Part shown: in pieces, positions 1 through 7,223 of the stretch
How the letters are laid out: each line of letters starts with the position of its first letter
How positions within the stretch are numbered: the stretch's first letter is position 1
From: Kofleriaceae bacterium
GTDB taxonomy: Bacteria > Myxococcota_A > Polyangia > Haliangiales > Haliangiaceae
Reading direction: 5' to 3'
Length of the DNA stretch: 16,268 bases
Assembly: GCA_024642805.1 (NCBI GenBank)
Contig: JAHEAK010000036.1
Location: forward strand, 1-16,268
Notes under the pieces: generated by a model
Seen by the model: the letters and a program-made list of their open reading frames with translations, nothing else
What the model was told of the DNA's origin: nothing
The model's database searches: none
Program-made: the position numbers and the translations under genes

Positions 1-50
1 AGTGCAGAGCGCTTGCTGCGCGCGTGGCTTCTCAGCAAGCGCTCTGCACT
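1..50. repeat. Perfect 18-bp inverted repeat at the window edge (14-nt loop)
   Basis: Bases 1-18 (AGTGCAGAGCGCTTGCTG) are the exact reverse complement of bases 33-50 (CAGCAAGCGCTCTGCACT). The loop is 19-32. The left arm begins at base 1, so the repeat may extend further to the left. It lies inside the acyltransferase reading frame, which stays open through both arms. It is either a native hairpin or a foldback artefact at a contig end. Confidence 0.9.
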
Positions 51-492
51 GCGGGTGGCCATCGTGGTCGGAATCGTCATCTTCTTCGTGGGCACCAAAG
101 GCGCACCGCGCGTTGGCAGCCTGACGCAGAGCTATGGCTACACCCTCTTGGCGCTTGTCTGCGCCCTGCTCATCCTCGACCTGGCGCGCTACGAGCAAGG
201 CGATCGCTGGACTCGCATATTTAGCTGGAAGCCCCTGGCCAGGGTCGGCGCTTACTCGTATTCCGCCTACGTCATTCACAAGCCATTGCATGCCTTCGTG
301 GGCGTTCCCCTCGTCGATGCCCTGGGCCTTGGCGAACGCACCGCGAGCTCATGGCTGGCGGCGCTGGCATATTTTCTCGTCGTCACCATCGCCACCTTGC
401 TGCTGGCGATGGCGAGCTATCACGCCTTTGAGCAGCCCTTCTTGCGACTCAAGCGCTTCTTCGTTGCTCATGGCAAGAAGCACGGCGAGTAA
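1..492 (+). CDS. Acyltransferase family 3 (OafA/YrhL-like), C-terminal part, 5' truncated
   Basis: This is the C-terminal end of an integral membrane O-acyltransferase. The family moves acyl groups, often acetyl, onto surface sugars such as O-antigen, exopolysaccharide or peptidoglycan. The reading frame is open from base 1, so the start lies outside the window. About 163 codons are visible. Hydrophobic segments occur near VAIVVGIVIFF, YTLLALVCALLILDLA, SYSAYVIHKPL and LAYFLVVTIATLLLAMA. The block SYSAYVIHKPL followed by a last helix ending in FEQPFLRLKR is typical of the family C-terminus. The catalytic N-terminal His region is not in view. It converges on the sulfatase-like gene with only 13 nt between the stops. 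The first 50 nt form a perfect inverted repeat, so the first ~15 residues may be artefactual. The family call is fairly sure; the substrate is unknown. Confidence 0.8.
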   Translation, partial: SAERLLRAWLLSKRSALRVAIVVGIVIFFVGTKGAPRVGSLTQSYGYTLLALVCALLILDLARYEQGDRWTRIFSWKPLARVGAYSYSAYVIHKPLHAFVGVPLVDALGLGERTASSWLAALAYFLVVTIATLLLAMASYHAFEQPFLRLKRFFVAHGKKHGE

Positions 493-505
493 GGGCGCGC
501 GCTGC

Positions 506-2758
506 TCACATGCCCTGATCGCTGGCGAAGGCCTCGAGGGGCGCTGAAATCTCGCCCCAGCGCTCGCTCCCCCAAACCTCTTCGTATGCAATCGCGGTCG
601 CCAACATGATGCGCAGGGCGCGCACCACCACCGGCAAGTCGCTAGCAAGGTTCTTTTGCTCGGCGGGATCGCTGGCCAGATCGTAAAGCTCGACACCCCC
701 GGCCGCGGCCTCGATAAGCTTGAAGCGGTCGAAGACCAGAGCACGCGAGCCGTCGGCGAGCCCTGATACCAGGGGGCGCTCGTCTAGACTCTGCAGGCCG
801 GAGAGCAGGCTCACACCCTGCCCACTCACTTCGGGCTCGATACCTGCCAGGTCGACGATGGTGGCTTTGATATCCGCACTGCTGGCCGTCTTCGGTGCTT
901 TGCGACCCGCAAGCTCGCTACACTGGATCGCGAAGGGAGTGAGCAGGACCTCTTGATGGAGGGAATCGGTGTGACCAAAGCGGCCGCGCTCCCACAGCTC
1001 CTCGCCATGATCGCCGGCCAGGACGATGGCAGTCTCGCCATCGAGGTGCATCTCCGCCAACTCATCGAGCATCTCTTCGAAAGCCTCGTCCACGTCGGCA
1101 ATGGTCGCGTTGTACAGGGCTCGCACGAAGGCCTGCTCTTGCGCGCTCGCCACTCGTCGCCCCGAAGCAATCTGCTCGCTGAGCCCGATGGTCTTGGCTC
1201 CGGAAAACAAAGCCGGCTGTGACCACTGCCTGGCAAGCGCTTCGTCGCTCGGTCGATAGGGCAAGTGCGGCTCGACAGCGGCAATGTGGATAAAGGATCG
1301 CTGCTCACGATGATCGAGCAAGAAGCGTTTTGCCTGCCGCCAGAGGGTCTTTGCGCCCGCGTGGTGCTGTCGACGCATGGGGTTGTCGTAGTAGCCAAAG
1401 CCCTGCGCGTAGCCAGCCTCGTCGCTGACGAAGCCATTGCCGCTGATGAGAGCCGTTGCGTAGCCAGCAGAGCGCAAGAGTTCGGCCATGGTCGAGGTCT
1501 CCTCTGGAATGCTTGCCCGTGTGGTGAGCCGCCCACTCATCAGCGTCGAGTGGGCGCCTCCCGCCGAGGGCACCGCCGCCTGCATGCCCTCGATACCAAA
1601 GCCTGTGTCGACGAAGCGGCGCAGATTGCGAGCCGCTTCAGTGTGAAGTCGGTCGCTTCGAAATGAGGAAATCGAAAACAGAATGATTCGCTGAGGCGGA
1701 TGAATCTTGCCCCGCTTCTCTTGCCGAGCCGGGCGCGCGATCCGCAAGCGCGACCATGCAATGGGACCATCGCTAAGAAAATCCATGCGCACGACTTGCC
1801 CGGCATAGCTCGCCAGATCGGTACCATGCTCGCGCCAGCTAGCGCTCGCCTTGCCTGCCAAGATTTGCTTTCGTTCCCGGTCCTGCGCGCGCACGGCAAC
1901 CTGGAAGGTCGCGCTGCCCGCCACATCGAAAACCAAACGAGTCTCACCCTTCGGAACTCGCAGGTAGTAGCTGATGCGCGCGCTCTGTTCCGCCACCAGC
2001 CCCGTCTGTGCTCGCCCCTCAGCCAAGTAGCTGCGACTCACGAAGGCGTCGGACGCATCTGCGCCAGCGCCAATACTGAAGCTTTGAAAGGCGGCGGCGC
2101 TTCGATAGCCAGCGAGCTCAGCGCTCGAGCGAAAATAGAAGCGCAGCTTGTTCTCGCCCTCGACTACGCTCGCCTTGGGCGCGACGATCGTATAGCTCTG
2201 CCACGTGCGGGTTGGCATCGATAAATCGCCAACCTTGTTCTCATTGAGAAAGATACTCACCAACTGCTTATCGACCGCGGCCTTGGCGGTGAAATGGATC
2301 TCAAGGCTCTCGCCCGCGAGCGTGATACCGCCGGCATCGCTATCGACGGGGAAATAGAGCTGTGCCGCCAAGCCCTGTACCAGTGAGGCGGTTTTCGCCG
2401 GCTGCCCTTGGTCGTCGGCAGGCACCTGCACGCCGCGAATCCAATCGTTGCGCATGCCGCCGTCGACGTACTTCACGAAATCTGGCGAGCCTGCATTGAT
2501 GAAGAGCGAGCCTCCGCGAAATCCGCTCGCCAAGGGGCGACTGGCGAATAGGTCGATGGCCACATCCTCCGCCACATCGGGGGCCTTTGGGCTGGTCAAA
2601 AGAGGCGTTTGGCTGGCTCCCTCCGGCCGACGGCGCTGCCCATCTAGATCGTCTCGCCACGAACATCCGCTGAGCTCGACCAGGGCCAATACGAGTGCGA
2701 GCAAGGGGCCCGACGGCCGACACAGCCACGACGCAGCAAACACGGAACGATCCAGCAA
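506..2758 (-). CDS. Sulfatase-fold (alkaline phosphatase superfamily) lipoprotein, probable pseudoenzyme
   Basis: The product is 750 aa, starting at a TTG with AAGGG 4 nt upstream; an in-frame GTG five codons later (codon 6) is an alternative start. A signal peptide ends in a lipobox LSGC (Cys32), so the protein should be lipid-anchored. Residues about 60-340 look like two beta-sandwich, carbohydrate-binding-like regions. Residues about 355-740 match the sulfatase fold: HLPY (His498), GDHGEE (Asp583, His584) and FGH (His596) are present. Two key sites look lost. In the first strand, the usual SIDTLRAD motif reads SISSFRSD, with Ser364 where a metal-binding Asp is expected. The nucleophile motif (C/S/T-x-P-S-R/H) reads A399-G-G-A-H403. 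Family membership is seen in the sequence; loss of hydrolase activity is inferred. It converges on the acyltransferase and diverges from the acyl-CoA synthetase. It may bind a surface glycan rather than cleave it. Confidence 0.82.
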   Translation of the reverse strand: MLDRSVFAASWLCRPSGPLLALVLALVELSGCSWRDDLDGQRRRPEGASQTPLLTSPKAPDVAEDVAIDLFASRPLASGFRGGSLFINAGSPDFVKYVDGGMRNDWIRGVQVPADDQGQPAKTASLVQGLAAQLYFPVDSDAGGITLAGESLEIHFTAKAAVDKQLVSIFLNENKVGDLSMPTRTWQSYTIVAPKASVVEGENKLRFYFRSSAELAGYRSAAAFQSFSIGAGADASDAFVSRSYLAEGRAQTGLVAEQSARISYYLRVPKGETRLVFDVAGSATFQVAVRAQDRERKQILAGKASASWREHGTDLASYAGQVVRMDFLSDGPIAWSRLRIARPARQEKRGKIHPPQRIILFSISSFRSDRLHTEAARNLRRFVDTGFGIEGMQAAVPSAGGAHSTLMSGRLTTRASIPEETSTMAELLRSAGYATALISGNGFVSDEAGYAQGFGYYDNPMRRQHHAGAKTLWRQAKRFLLDHREQRSFIHIAAVEPHLPYRPSDEALARQWSQPALFSGAKTIGLSEQIASGRRVASAQEQAFVRALYNATIADVDEAFEEMLDELAEMHLDGETAIVLAGDHGEELWERGRFGHTDSLHQEVLLTPFAIQCSELAGRKAPKTASSADIKATIVDLAGIEPEVSGQGVSLLSGLQSLDERPLVSGLADGSRALVFDRFKLIEAAAGGVELYDLASDPAEQKNLASDLPVVVRALRIMLATAIAYEEVWGSERWGEISAPLEAFASDQGM

Positions 2759-2811
2759 GGCGCCCTTGGTCTACCATAGTTGGCACGCCAGCGACCTTTC
2801 CCCTGCCAGCT

Positions 2812-2839
2812 TTGCACTGGCGCCGAAGACCGGTATCGT
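2812..2839 (+). promoter_or_regulatory. Possible promoter of the acyl-CoA synthetase gene
   Basis: TTGCAC (2812-2817) and TATCGT (2834-2839) are separated by 16 nt, in the 112-nt gap between the divergent sulfatase-like and synthetase starts. Each hexamer matches 4 of 6 consensus bases. The placement is sensible but the match is only moderate. I found no convincing promoter for the opposite gene. Confidence 0.35.
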
Positions 2840-2870
2840 TGCTCGACCTGACGCCCTGGAGTCTTCGAGC

Positions 2871-4547
2871 ATGAGCACCGCAATATCCGACGACCAGCTG
2901 ATCCTGCCCCTCATCTACAACAACGAGCGCACACGCTCCGATGAGGTCTTCCTCCACCAACCGGTTGGCGGAGGCAAGGTCGACACCTATACCTGGGCGC
3001 GCTTCATGGATGAAGCCCGGCGCATCGCCAGCTACCTGAAGGCCCAGAACTTTCCACCCAAGAGTCAGATCGCGCTCATCTCGAAGAATTGCGCGCAATT
3101 CATGATCACGGATGTGGCCATCTGGATGGCAGGACATGTGTCCGTGGCCCTCTATCCAACGCTCAATGCCGAGACCGTTGCCTACATTCTCAAGCACAGC
3201 GAATCCAAGCTGCTCTTCGTCGGCAAGCTCGACACCTGGGACGAAATGAAGGAGGGCGTGCCAGCGGACATGCCCTTGGTCTCCTTCCCACTGGCGCCCA
3301 AGAACGACTATCCGACCTGGAACGATCTACTGCGCGACAACGAACCGCTTTCGGGGAATCCAACCCGGCCCGCCGACGAGATGGCTCTCATCATCTACAC
3401 CTCGGGCAGCACCGGCCAGCCCAAGGGTGTCATGCACAGCTTTGCAAGCATCTCGGCTGCCTCGCACCTCTTCATTGACGCCATCAAGGTCACCAAGAAC
3501 GATCGCATGCTCAGCTACCTGCCCATGGCCCACGCCATGGAGCGCTGGATCGTGGACACGACGGGCCTCATGGTTGGCTTCGAGATTTTCTTCGCCGAGT
3601 CGCTATCGACCTTCTTGCAGGACATACAGCGAGCTAGGCCAACCCTCTTCATTTCCGTACCGCGCCTCTGGCAAAAATTCCAAGCGGGCATCCTCAAGAA
3701 GATGCCCCAGAAGAAGCTCAGCATGCTCCTCAAGATCCCCGTGGTGAACACGGTGATCCGGAAGAAGATCCTCACGGCGCTCGGTCTGCAACATGCGCGT
3801 CTGGCTGGCAGTGGTTCGGCGCCCATCGCCGGCGAGGTGTTGGCCTGGTATCGAGATCTGGGCCTGGAGCTGGTCGAAGGCTACGGCATGTCGGAAAACT
3901 TCTCATGCTCGCACATCTCGATCCCGGGTAAGACTCGCGTCGGCTACGTCGGCCAGCCCTATCCAGGTGTCGAGTGCAGGCTGAGCCCCGACGGCGAGAT
4001 CCTCGTCAAGAGCCCTGGCACCATGCTCGGCTACTTCAAGATGCCCGAGGCCTCCAAGGAGTGCATGACCGACGACGACTTCCTGCGCACCGGCGATCGC
4101 GGTGAGATCGATGAGCAGGGACGCTTGAAAATTACCGGCCGCACCAAGGAACTCTTCAAGACCTCCAAGGGCAAGTACATCGCCCCGGCTCCCATCGAAA
4201 ACATGCTCAACAACAGCTCTCGCGTGGAGCTAAGCTGCGTTTCTGGCTCGGGCCGTCCCCTGGCCTACGCGGTCGTGATGCTAGCGGAGGACCTCTACGC
4301 CAATCTGAGCTCGGCGGCCAAAGCCGAGATCGAAAAAGATCTGGGCGCTCTCCTCGGCGAGGTCAACAGCAAGGTCGAGAGCTTTGAACAGTTGCAGTTC
4401 ATCGCCATCGCCAAAGAGCCCTGGACCATCGAAGACGACATGTTAACGCCGACCCAAAAGATCAAGCGCGCCAAGATCGAGAAGCGCTATGAACCGATGC
4501 TCGACGCCTGGTATGCCGGCAAGGCCGACGTGGTCTGGGAAGCCTAA
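2871..4547 (+). CDS. AMP-dependent long-chain acyl-CoA synthetase (AMP-binding enzyme)
   Basis: This 558-aa enzyme should activate a carboxylic acid, probably a long-chain fatty acid, to acyl-AMP and then acyl-CoA in the cytoplasm. The ANL-superfamily motifs occur in order: P-loop YTSGSTGQPKG (176-186), GYGMSE (337-342), TGD (407-409), a GRTKE hinge near 422, and the C-terminal PTQK with Lys530 as the likely adenylation lysine. The sequence KTSKGKYIAP after the hinge is typical of the eukaryote-like FadD/ACSL branch. Start: ATG 2871 has GGAG 9 nt upstream. The frame stays open back to 2448, but that stretch overlaps the divergent gene and has no family character. No partner gene is adjacent. 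Exogenous fatty-acid use or supply for membrane lipid synthesis are both plausible roles. The family is certain; chain length is inferred. Confidence 0.92.
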   Translation: MSTAISDDQLILPLIYNNERTRSDEVFLHQPVGGGKVDTYTWARFMDEARRIASYLKAQNFPPKSQIALISKNCAQFMITDVAIWMAGHVSVALYPTLNAETVAYILKHSESKLLFVGKLDTWDEMKEGVPADMPLVSFPLAPKNDYPTWNDLLRDNEPLSGNPTRPADEMALIIYTSGSTGQPKGVMHSFASISAASHLFIDAIKVTKNDRMLSYLPMAHAMERWIVDTTGLMVGFEIFFAESLSTFLQDIQRARPTLFISVPRLWQKFQAGILKKMPQKKLSMLLKIPVVNTVIRKKILTALGLQHARLAGSGSAPIAGEVLAWYRDLGLELVEGYGMSENFSCSHISIPGKTRVGYVGQPYPGVECRLSPDGEILVKSPGTMLGYFKMPEASKECMTDDDFLRTGDRGEIDEQGRLKITGRTKELFKTSKGKYIAPAPIENMLNNSSRVELSCVSGSGRPLAYAVVMLAEDLYANLSSAAKAEIEKDLGALLGEVNSKVESFEQLQFIAIAKEPWTIEDDMLTPTQKIKRAKIEKRYEPMLDAWYAGKADVVWEA

Positions 4548-4581
4548 CGAGCGGCGAGGCCCGGCCGGAAGGCTTCGCTCG
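4548..4581 (+). terminator. Hairpin directly after the synthetase stop, possible terminator
   Basis: CGAGCG (4548-4553) pairs with CGCTCG (4576-4581). An inner stem of AGGCC (4557-4561) with GGCTT (4571-4575) includes one G-U pair. The hairpin begins right after the TAA. No T-run follows, so it is not a classical intrinsic terminator. The rest of the convergent gap to 4699 shows nothing coding. Confidence 0.35.
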
Positions 4582-4699
4582 ACACCTAGCAGGCTGCTGA
4601 CGCGCTAGCTGTGCTCAAACTGCTGGTGCACGGTTGATTTGTCGGTGGACAATGCCGTTGCCATCGCCATCTTCATCGTCATCCTCGGGGCGAAAACTG

Positions 4700-6079
4700 C
4701 TAGGGCGCAAATCCGAGCGCCGCCTGAATTGGATCGAGGAGGCTCGAAGGCGCCTTGCGCTGACTGTCGAGCTCAAGGATCTCGGCTACGCGCTGGTGGT
4801 CCTCGGCTGGCAACTCCTTGAGCAGCGCAGCTCGTGTCGCCTTGGCGTCAGCTGCACGCCCAAGGGCACCTTGTGCATGGGCAAGGTCAAGCAAGATGCC
4901 AGCATCCAAACCAGGTGCCGTGAGCGAGAGTGCCTTCTTGCAAGCGGCGATCGTGGCCAGATGATTTCCAGAGCCGCGATACGCGCGGGCTACTAGCGCC
5001 CAGTAGGCGCCCGCATCTCCGGACGCCGCCGCCGCCTGCGTAAAGTACAACTCGGCGGCATCGACCTCGCCCGTGGCTGCGCTGGCGAGACCGGCCACCA
5101 ACGAGTAGACCGGCATGTGCCTCGAGAGCTGCTCAAGCTCGATGGCAAATGCCAACGCCGCCTCTCGATTTCCAAGCCGAAAGAGAAGCTCGATCACAAT
5201 GGCACGCTCGCGCGCTCCATAGACGGCTCGCCCGACGAACTCGTGCGCGAGGCGCGTGGCCAGCGCAGGATCGCGCTGGTGGGCACGCGCGATGGCCTGC
5301 AGCTCTTCTTGCCACGCGGGCACGCCCCAATCCGCGGCCAGGCCCAGAGGCGTGACCTCTGGCCCCGTCGACAGCGCGCGCACGAGCGACATGATGCCGC
5401 GATCGGGACCGAGAGTGAGCGCAGCGGCATCTCCAGGCAGGGCGGGTCGCGAGGAACCAAACCACCAGACATGCAGGTCGCGCCAGCGCTGCAGAGCTTG
5501 CATGTCGCGCCCGCCCCTATCGACGTAGAGCTGCGCGAAGCGCAAGGCCTGACGCTTAGCGCCGCCATTGGCCAGCCAGTAAAAGACCTTCAGTGCGCCC
5601 TTGTCGTCGAGCTCTTCGCTGTCCAGGGCAAAGCGGCGAGGATCCGAAGCCGGCAAGGCCCGAAGGTGGGAGGCCGCCTTGTCCTGCTCGAATCGGCTGC
5701 TGTGTCGCAGATAAGCCAACGCAGTCAGTGCCTCATACTCATCGAGCGCCTCGAGACCGGCCGCGCGGGCATCGAGGAGCGCCTCCGCATCGCCCAGGGC
5801 CAGTCTCTCGAGGGCTCGCTCACTCAGAAGAGTTCTCAAGTCCACACGCAAGTCCGCCGGCAACCAGTTCACTTGCTCGAGCTCTAGCATCGCCGTCAGC
5901 CCCTGACCGCGCCGGCCCTCTTCAAGCAGAATGCGAGCCAGTGCCTGGCGAGCCTCTCGGTCGTTTGGATCCGAGACCAGCTCTTCCTGCACAGCCTGTT
6001 TGTCACGAGGATGCGCTCCGCCGCAGGCGATGCACAGCACTGCCAATAGGCAGGCCTGCACCGGTAACGACGTCGACAA
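4700..6079 (-). CDS. Exported TPR-like repeat protein, putative lipoprotein
   Basis: This is a 459-aa alanine- and leucine-rich helical protein. The N-terminus has a hydrophobic stretch ending ACLLAVLCIACGG, suggesting export with Cys19 as a lipid anchor. The lipobox is imperfect (Cys at -3) and the n-region carries no Lys or Arg, so lipidation is uncertain. Helix-turn-helix units resembling tetratricopeptide repeats are visible at the start (DPNDREARQALARILLEEG) and across about residues 330-440 (SLVAGLASAATGEVDAAELY and following units). TPR proteins act as scaffolds; no enzyme motif is seen. The start is TTG, the first possible start in this frame after an upstream in-frame stop. It lies 8 nt after the HU stop, so the two are almost certainly cotranscribed. 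I do not recognise a specific function. Confidence 0.72.
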   Translation of the reverse strand: MSTSLPVQACLLAVLCIACGGAHPRDKQAVQEELVSDPNDREARQALARILLEEGRRGQGLTAMLELEQVNWLPADLRVDLRTLLSERALERLALGDAEALLDARAAGLEALDEYEALTALAYLRHSSRFEQDKAASHLRALPASDPRRFALDSEELDDKGALKVFYWLANGGAKRQALRFAQLYVDRGGRDMQALQRWRDLHVWWFGSSRPALPGDAAALTLGPDRGIMSLVRALSTGPEVTPLGLAADWGVPAWQEELQAIARAHQRDPALATRLAHEFVGRAVYGARERAIVIELLFRLGNREAALAFAIELEQLSRHMPVYSLVAGLASAATGEVDAAELYFTQAAAASGDAGAYWALVARAYRGSGNHLATIAACKKALSLTAPGLDAGILLDLAHAQGALGRAADAKATRAALLKELPAEDHQRVAEILELDSQRKAPSSLLDPIQAALGFAP

Positions 6080-6087
6080 GCTGGCGC

Positions 6088-6405
6088 CTACTTGCTGCGC
6101 TGAAGCAGCTCTTTCAGATCGCTGCCAAGACTAAAAGCCAGTGTGTCGGCGGCCGGGATGGTGATCGGCAGACCAGTGCGAGGATGCCGCCCCTCGCGGG
6201 CGGGACGACGACGTTTGAAGAAAGAACCAAAACCGGGATAGGTGAATCGCGGCGTGCGGCCCTTGCGCGTTATCTTGCTCTTGACGAAATAATCGCCTAG
6301 CTCGGCAAAGACACCATCGACGATGTCTGCCACGGCCCGTTTCGTCAGGCCGTTCTTCACTCCGCGCTTGCGGTAGATGAGATCGATGAGTTCCTGTTTG
6401 GTCAT
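6088..6405 (-). CDS. HU/IHF-family DNA-binding protein
   Basis: This 105-aa nucleoid protein should bind DNA as a dimer, bending or wrapping it. Helices 1-2 (MTKQELIDLIY, GLTKRAVADIVDGVF) are followed by the family signature PGFGSF (57-62) and the beta-arm RHPRTG, with Pro75 as the likely intercalating residue. Between helix 2 and the PGFG strand there is an insert of about ten residues, basic and ending in KGRTPRFTY. Canonical HU of about 90 aa lacks this insert; from memory it is common in deltaproteobacterial HU paralogues. The ATG is preceded by AGGA at a short 3-nt spacing. A good promoter lies 24 nt upstream. The TPR-like exported protein follows directly. HU versus IHF-like cannot be settled by eye. 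Confidence 0.92.
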   Translation of the reverse strand: MTKQELIDLIYRKRGVKNGLTKRAVADIVDGVFAELGDYFVKSKITRKGRTPRFTYPGFGSFFKRRRPAREGRHPRTGLPITIPAADTLAFSLGSDLKELLQRSK

Positions 6406-6428
6406 ACGTCCTGGCTCTCGAGGCGCCG

Positions 6429-6457
6429 ACAGTAAAAAGCGACCGCAGAGCTGTCAA
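6429..6457 (-). promoter_or_regulatory. Sigma-70-type promoter of the HU/TPR operon
   Basis: Read on the minus strand, a perfect -35 TTGACA (6457-6452) is followed by a 17-nt spacer and TACTGT (6434-6429) as the -10. The -10 is only a 3/6 match, but the -35 and spacing are ideal. The position, 23 nt before the HU ATG and after the udg stop, fits. It implies that HU is transcribed independently of coaBC-udg. Confidence 0.6.
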
Positions 6458-6485
6458 GCCACTGGGTATGCGTGTGGCAGCAGCA

Positions 6486-7223
6486 CTACTCTGGCTTGAT
6501 ACCGAGGGATTGCAATCGGCCCATCACCTGCTGCAGGTCGGCCCAGGCCTCGCGCTTTTTGGCCGGCTCACGCAAGAGGTAGGCGGGGTGATAGGTCGGC
6601 ATGACAGGAATGCCCTGGTAGTCCTGCCACACGCCGCGCATCTTGCCCATCGCTTCTCGACTGTTCAGCAGCAGCTGAGCCGCTGGCTTGCCGAGGGTAA
6701 CAATGACGCTGGGCGCGACCGCTTGAATCTGCGCGGCCAGAAAACCTGAGCAGGCAGCCACTTCTTCGCTCTTGGGATCGCGATTGCCTGGCGGCCTGCA
6801 CTTGAGCACATTGGCAATGTAGACCGACTCCCTGGTCCAGCCCATGGCTACGATCATCGCGTCGAGCAACTCGCCAGCGGCACCGACAAAGGGCAGTGCC
6901 CTGCGATCCTCCTCTGCGCCCGGCGCCTCGCCGACAAAGAGCAACGCCGCGTCCTCCCGCCCGCATCCAAACACGATGTGTTGGCGCGTGCTCGCCAATG
7001 CACAGCGCTGGCAATCTCCTATGTCCTCGCGAATCGCGCCTAGGCTGTGCACGCGCTTCGGAACCTCGGCCGCTGCGACTGGCACCGCTTCGCTCAGCTC
7101 GGGCCCTGCCTCTACCACGGGCGCACAGGGCGCGTCGGGTACGGTGGTGCAGCCGCTGCGCGAGAGCTCACGGAGCGTCTTTCTAAACTCGACGACCAGC
7201 TCCTGCAATTCGTCCATGCTCAT
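6486..7223 (-). CDS. Uracil-DNA glycosylase, family 4 (Fe-S type)
   Basis: This 245-aa enzyme should remove uracil from DNA, starting base-excision repair. The catalytic and uracil-binding motif GEAPGAEED lies at 98-106, and the C-terminal motif HPAYLLR starts at His212. Four cysteines, Cys71-x2-Cys74 and Cys142-x15-Cys158, match the [4Fe-4S] ligands of family 4. About 60 N-terminal residues before the domain are low in complexity and rich in Ala, Val and Pro, a likely linker. Two ATGs two codons apart (7221-7223 and 7215-7217) each have a reasonable purine-rich site (AAAGGGG and AAGGG), so the start is ambiguous by two residues. The ATG overlaps the coaBC stop (ATGA), indicating translational coupling. 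The family is sure. Confidence 0.93.
   Translation of the reverse strand: MSMDELQELVVEFRKTLRELSRSGCTTVPDAPCAPVVEAGPELSEAVPVAAAEVPKRVHSLGAIREDIGDCQRCALASTRQHIVFGCGREDAALLFVGEAPGAEEDRRALPFVGAAGELLDAMIVAMGWTRESVYIANVLKCRPPGNRDPKSEEVAACSGFLAAQIQAVAPSVIVTLGKPAAQLLLNSREAMGKMRGVWQDYQGIPVMPTYHPAYLLREPAKKREAWADLQQVMGRLQSLGIKPE

Noticed and set aside
2448..2870. Upstream extension of the acyl-CoA synthetase frame
   Set aside because: It is antisense to the sulfatase-like gene N-terminus and has no family similarity. ATG 2871 has a good SD and gives the normal domain start.
4586..4608. CTAGC...GCTAG inverted repeat in the convergent gap
   Set aside because: The arms are 5 bp with a 13-nt loop; this is expected by chance.
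5117..5887. 256-codon + strand frame, and the nearby frame at 5593-6300
   Set aside because: Both are antisense to the TPR-like and HU genes. They are arginine/proline-rich shadow sequences.
6455..6485. GCCAC/GTGGC hairpin after the udg stop as terminator
   Set aside because: The stem is only 5 bp with an 11-nt loop, there is no T-run, and it abuts the HU -35 element.
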